Position numbers and translations under genes: made by a program | From: Elymus sibiricus | Taxonomy: Eukaryota > Streptophyta > Magnoliopsida > Poales > Poaceae | Assembly: GCA_039707655.1 (NCBI GenBank) | Contig: CM077676.1 | Coordinates: 189,592,936 to 189,656,935 of the forward strand | Length of the DNA: 64,000 bases | Direction: 5' to 3' | Notes under the pieces: generated by a model | What the model was told of the DNA's origin: nothing | What the model saw: only the letters and a program-made list of their open reading frames with translations | Database searches by the model: none | Shown: positions 61,861 through 64,000 of the stretch, in pieces | Layout of the letters: each line of letters opens with the position of its first letter | Numbering within the stretch: the stretch's first letter is position 1

Positions 61861-64000
61861 GTGGCAGCGGTGCCACGTGCTCGTCTCGGCGTCCGTCGTC
61901 GCTACCGCGAAGACGTCTTCCTCGACTCGCGTAACCCTAAGTTAGACAGGGTGGCAGTGGTGTCACGTGCTCGTCTCGACGTCCGCCTCAACTCGCGTAA
62001 CGATAAGTTAGACAGGGTGGCGGTGGTGTCACGTGCTCGTGTCGGCGTCCGTCGTCGCTACCGCGACGACGTCCGCCTCGACTCGCTTAACCCTAAGTTA
62101 GACAGGGTGGCGGTGGTGTCACGTGGTCGTCTCGGCGTCTGTCATTGCTACCGCGACGACGTTCGCCTCGACTCGCGTAACCCTAAGTTAGACAGGGTGG
62201 CAGTGGTGTCACGTGCTCGTCTCGGCGTCCGTCGTCGCTACCGCGATGACGTCCGCCTCGACTCGCGTAACCCTAAGTTAGCCAGGGTGGCAGTGTTGTC
62301 ACGTGCTCGTCTCGGCGTCCGTCGTCGCTACCGCGACGACGTCCGCCTCGACTCGCGTAACCCAAAGTTAGACAGGGTGGCAGTGGTGTCACGTGCTCGT
62401 CTCGGCGTCCGTCGTCGCTACCGCGATGACGTCCGGCTCGACTCGCGTAACCCTAAGTTAGACAGGGTGGCAGTGGTGTCACGTGCTCGTCTCGGCGTCC
62501 GTCGTCGCTACCGCGACGACGTCCGCCTCGACTCGCGTAACCCTAAGTTAGACAGGGTGGCAGTGGTGTCACGTGCTCGTCTCGGCGTCCGTCGTCGCTA
62601 CCACGACGACGTCCGCCTTGACTCGCGTAACCCTAAGATAGACAGGGTGGCGGTGTTGTCACGTGCTCGTCTCGGCGTCCGTCGTCGCTACCGCGACGAC
62701 GTCCGCCTTGACTCGCTTAACCCTAAGTTAGACAGGGTGGCGGTGGTGTCACGTGCTCGTCTCGGCGTTAGTCGTCGCTACCGCGACGACGTCCGCCTCG
62801 ACTCGCGTAACCCTAAGATAGACAGGGTGGCGGTGTTGTCACGTGCTCGTCTCGGCGTCCGTCGTCGCTACCGCAAAGACGTCCGCCTCGACTCGCGTAA
62901 CGCAAAGATATACAGGGTGGCGGTGGTGTCACGTGCTCGTCTCGGCGTCCGTCGTCGCTACCGCGACGACGTTCGCCTCGACTCGCGTAACGCTAAGATA
63001 GATAGGGTGGCGGTGGGGTCACGTGCTCATCTCGGCGTCCGTCGTCGCTACCGCAAAGACGTCCGCCTCGACTCGCGTAACCCTAAGTTAGACAGGGTGG
63101 CAGTGGTGTCACGTGCTCGTCTCGACGTCCGCCTCGACACGCGTAACCCTAAGTTAGACAGGGTGGCGGTGGTGTCACGTGCTCGTCTCGGAGTCCGTCG
63201 TCGCTACCGCGACGACGTCCGCCTCGACTCGTTAACCCTAAGTTAAATAGGCTGGCGGTGAAGTCACGTGCTCGTCTCGGCGTCCGTCATCGCTACCGCG
63301 ACGATGTCAACCTCGACTCACGTAACCCTAATTTAGACAGGGTGGCGGTGGTGTCACGTGCTCGTCTCGGCGTCCGTCGTCACTACCGCGACGATGACCG
63401 CCTCGACTCGCGTAACCCTAAGATAGACAGGGTGGCGGTGCTGTCACGTGCTCGTCTCGGCGTCCGTCGTCGCTACCGCGACGACGTCCGCCTCGACTCG
63501 CGTAACCCTAAGATAGCCAGGGTGGCAGTGGTGTCACGTGCTCGTCTAGGCGTCTGTCGTCGCTACCGCGACGACGTCCGCCTCGACTCGCGTAACCCTA
63601 GGATAAACAGGGTGGCGGTGGTGTCACGTGCTCGTCTCGGCGTCCGTCGTCGCTACCGCGACGACGTCCGCCTCGACTCGCGTAACCCAAAGTTAGACAG
63701 GGTGGCAGTGGTGTCACCTGCTCGTCTCGGCGTCCGTCGTCACTACCGCGACGATGACCGCCTCGACTCGCTTAACCCTAAGTTAGACAGGGTGGCGGTG
63801 GTGTCACGTGGTCGTCTCGGCGTCTGTCATCGCTACCGCGACGACGTTCGCCTCGACTCGCGTAACCCTAAGTTAGACAGGGTGGCAGTGGTGTCACGTG
63901 CTCGTCTCGGCGTCCGTCGTCGCTACCGCGATGACGTCCGCCTCGACTCGCGTAACCCTAAGTTAGCCAGGGTGGCAGTGTTGTCACGTGCTCGTCTCGG
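61861..64000 (+). repeat. Last partial HOR unit, 2,140 bp, array continues beyond window
   Basis: About 24 monomers follow the last marker, two of them 66 bp. The first monomer has GAAGACGTCTTCC where other markers have GCAGACGTCTTCC, and the first short monomer reads CTCAACTCGCGTAACGATAAG, unlike all others. After 63,390 the variant order (CACTACC/GATGACC, AAGATAGCC, CTAGGCG, AGGATAAAC) resumes. The unit is truncated by the window edge. Confidence 0.85.
63196..63360 (+). repeat. Most diverged monomers of the window
   Basis: GACTCGTTAACCC has lost one base at about 63,230, followed by AGTTAAATAGGCTGG, GGTGAAGTCACG, GATGTCAACCTCG and CCCTAATTTAGAC within 130 bases. Most of these changes are seen nowhere else here. 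They close the last long open frame at 63,246. Confidence 0.85.

Larger units (their letters stand above)
1..64000 (+). repeat. 90-bp GC-rich tandem satellite array filling the window
   Basis: The sequence repeats every 90 bases from the first base to the last, always in the same orientation. The consensus has 30 C, 29 G, 19 T and 12 A and 16 CpG dinucleotides. Landmarks in order are GTCACGTG, a GC-rich dyad (CGTCGTCGC-TACC-GCGACGACG), the A/T-richer TAACCCTAAGTTAGACAG, and a G-rich tail GGGTGGCGGTGG. Monomers differ at a limited set of recurrent positions, and the same variants return at fixed long distances, which shows higher-order organisation. Length accounting gives about 729 monomers, of which 63 are 66 bp and 23 are 86 bp. 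No flanking unique DNA is present, so array length and chromosomal position are unknown. Such arrays are typical of eukaryotic centromeric or heterochromatic DNA; that assignment is inference. I do not recognise this monomer as a named satellite. Confidence 0.98.

Noticed and set aside
58..63246. Long forward open frames (0.4-12.6 kb) coding for an Arg-rich repeat protein
   Set aside because: They follow from a repeat length divisible by three with one stop-free frame. Starts are GTG at the repeat marker, there is no in-frame ATG in the consensus, and the frame is broken by 23 four-base deletions, two 1-bp deletions and a TAA with no effect on the repeat.
1..64000. CRISPR array
   Set aside because: There are no unique spacers. 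The entire 90-bp unit repeats, and differences between units are single-base variants that recur in HOR order.
1..64000. Telomere or interstitial telomere array because of CCCTAA
   Set aside because: There is only one hexamer per 90 bp, never in tandem.
1..64000. CENP-B box in the monomer
   Set aside because: The pattern with TTCG, a spaced A and CGGG (or its complement) does not occur in the consensus on either strand.
1..64000. Minus-strand genes, tRNA or rRNA genes, or inserted mobile elements
   Set aside because: All reverse frames of the consensus contain stops, and no segment departs from the satellite long enough to hold another element.

Overview
The whole 64,000-base window is one uninterrupted tandem satellite array. 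I found no unique sequence, transposon insertion, RNA gene, CRISPR array or convincing protein-coding gene. The basic unit is a GC-rich (about 66% G+C), CpG-rich monomer of 90 bp, always in the same orientation. By length bookkeeping the window holds about 729 monomers in three main size classes: roughly 643 of 90 bp, 63 of 66 bp (a 24-bp internal deletion) and 23 of 86 bp (a 4-bp deletion). Two further 1-bp deletions lie near the right end. The array runs off both ends of the window.

An array of this size and regularity, with higher-order repeats (HORs), is typical of eukaryotic centromeric, pericentromeric or subtelomeric heterochromatin. I cannot name the organism. Each monomer contains TAACCCTAAG, which includes one CCCTAA telomere-type hexamer, and GTCACGTG, a G-box/E-box type palindrome. 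CpG is strongly over-represented (16 per consensus monomer, about 1.6 times expectation), yet every one of the 16 CpGs is seen as TpG or CpA in some copy. This fits a young, homogenised array whose cytosines are methylated.

Layout. Domain A (1-12,593) has no 86-bp monomer and is built from HORs of 1,596, 2,226, 2,316 and a tandem pair of 2,112 bp, each marked by 66-bp monomers. Domain B (12,594-31,469) is punctuated by the 86-bp marker monomer into units of 332 to 2,198 bp, including a 4.9-kb block duplicated 9,444 bp apart and three copies of a four-monomer mini-unit. Domain C (31,470-49,779) has long units of 2,780-4,130 bp whose shared variants and nested deletions order their history. Domain D (49,780-61,860) has two longer units that again contain the 1,596-bp HOR of domain A. 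The last 2.1 kb begins a further unit and holds the most diverged stretch, near 63,230-63,350.

Each monomer can form a 9-bp hairpin (extendable to 34 nt), a two-tetrad G-quadruplex motif and a CCCT/AGGG dyad, so the array is dense in possible non-B structures. Because 90 and 66 are multiples of three and one frame has no stop, very long arginine-rich open frames appear by arithmetic. The 86-bp monomers, two 1-bp deletions and one nonsense change break that frame repeatedly while the repeat continues unchanged, so I treat the frames as non-coding.
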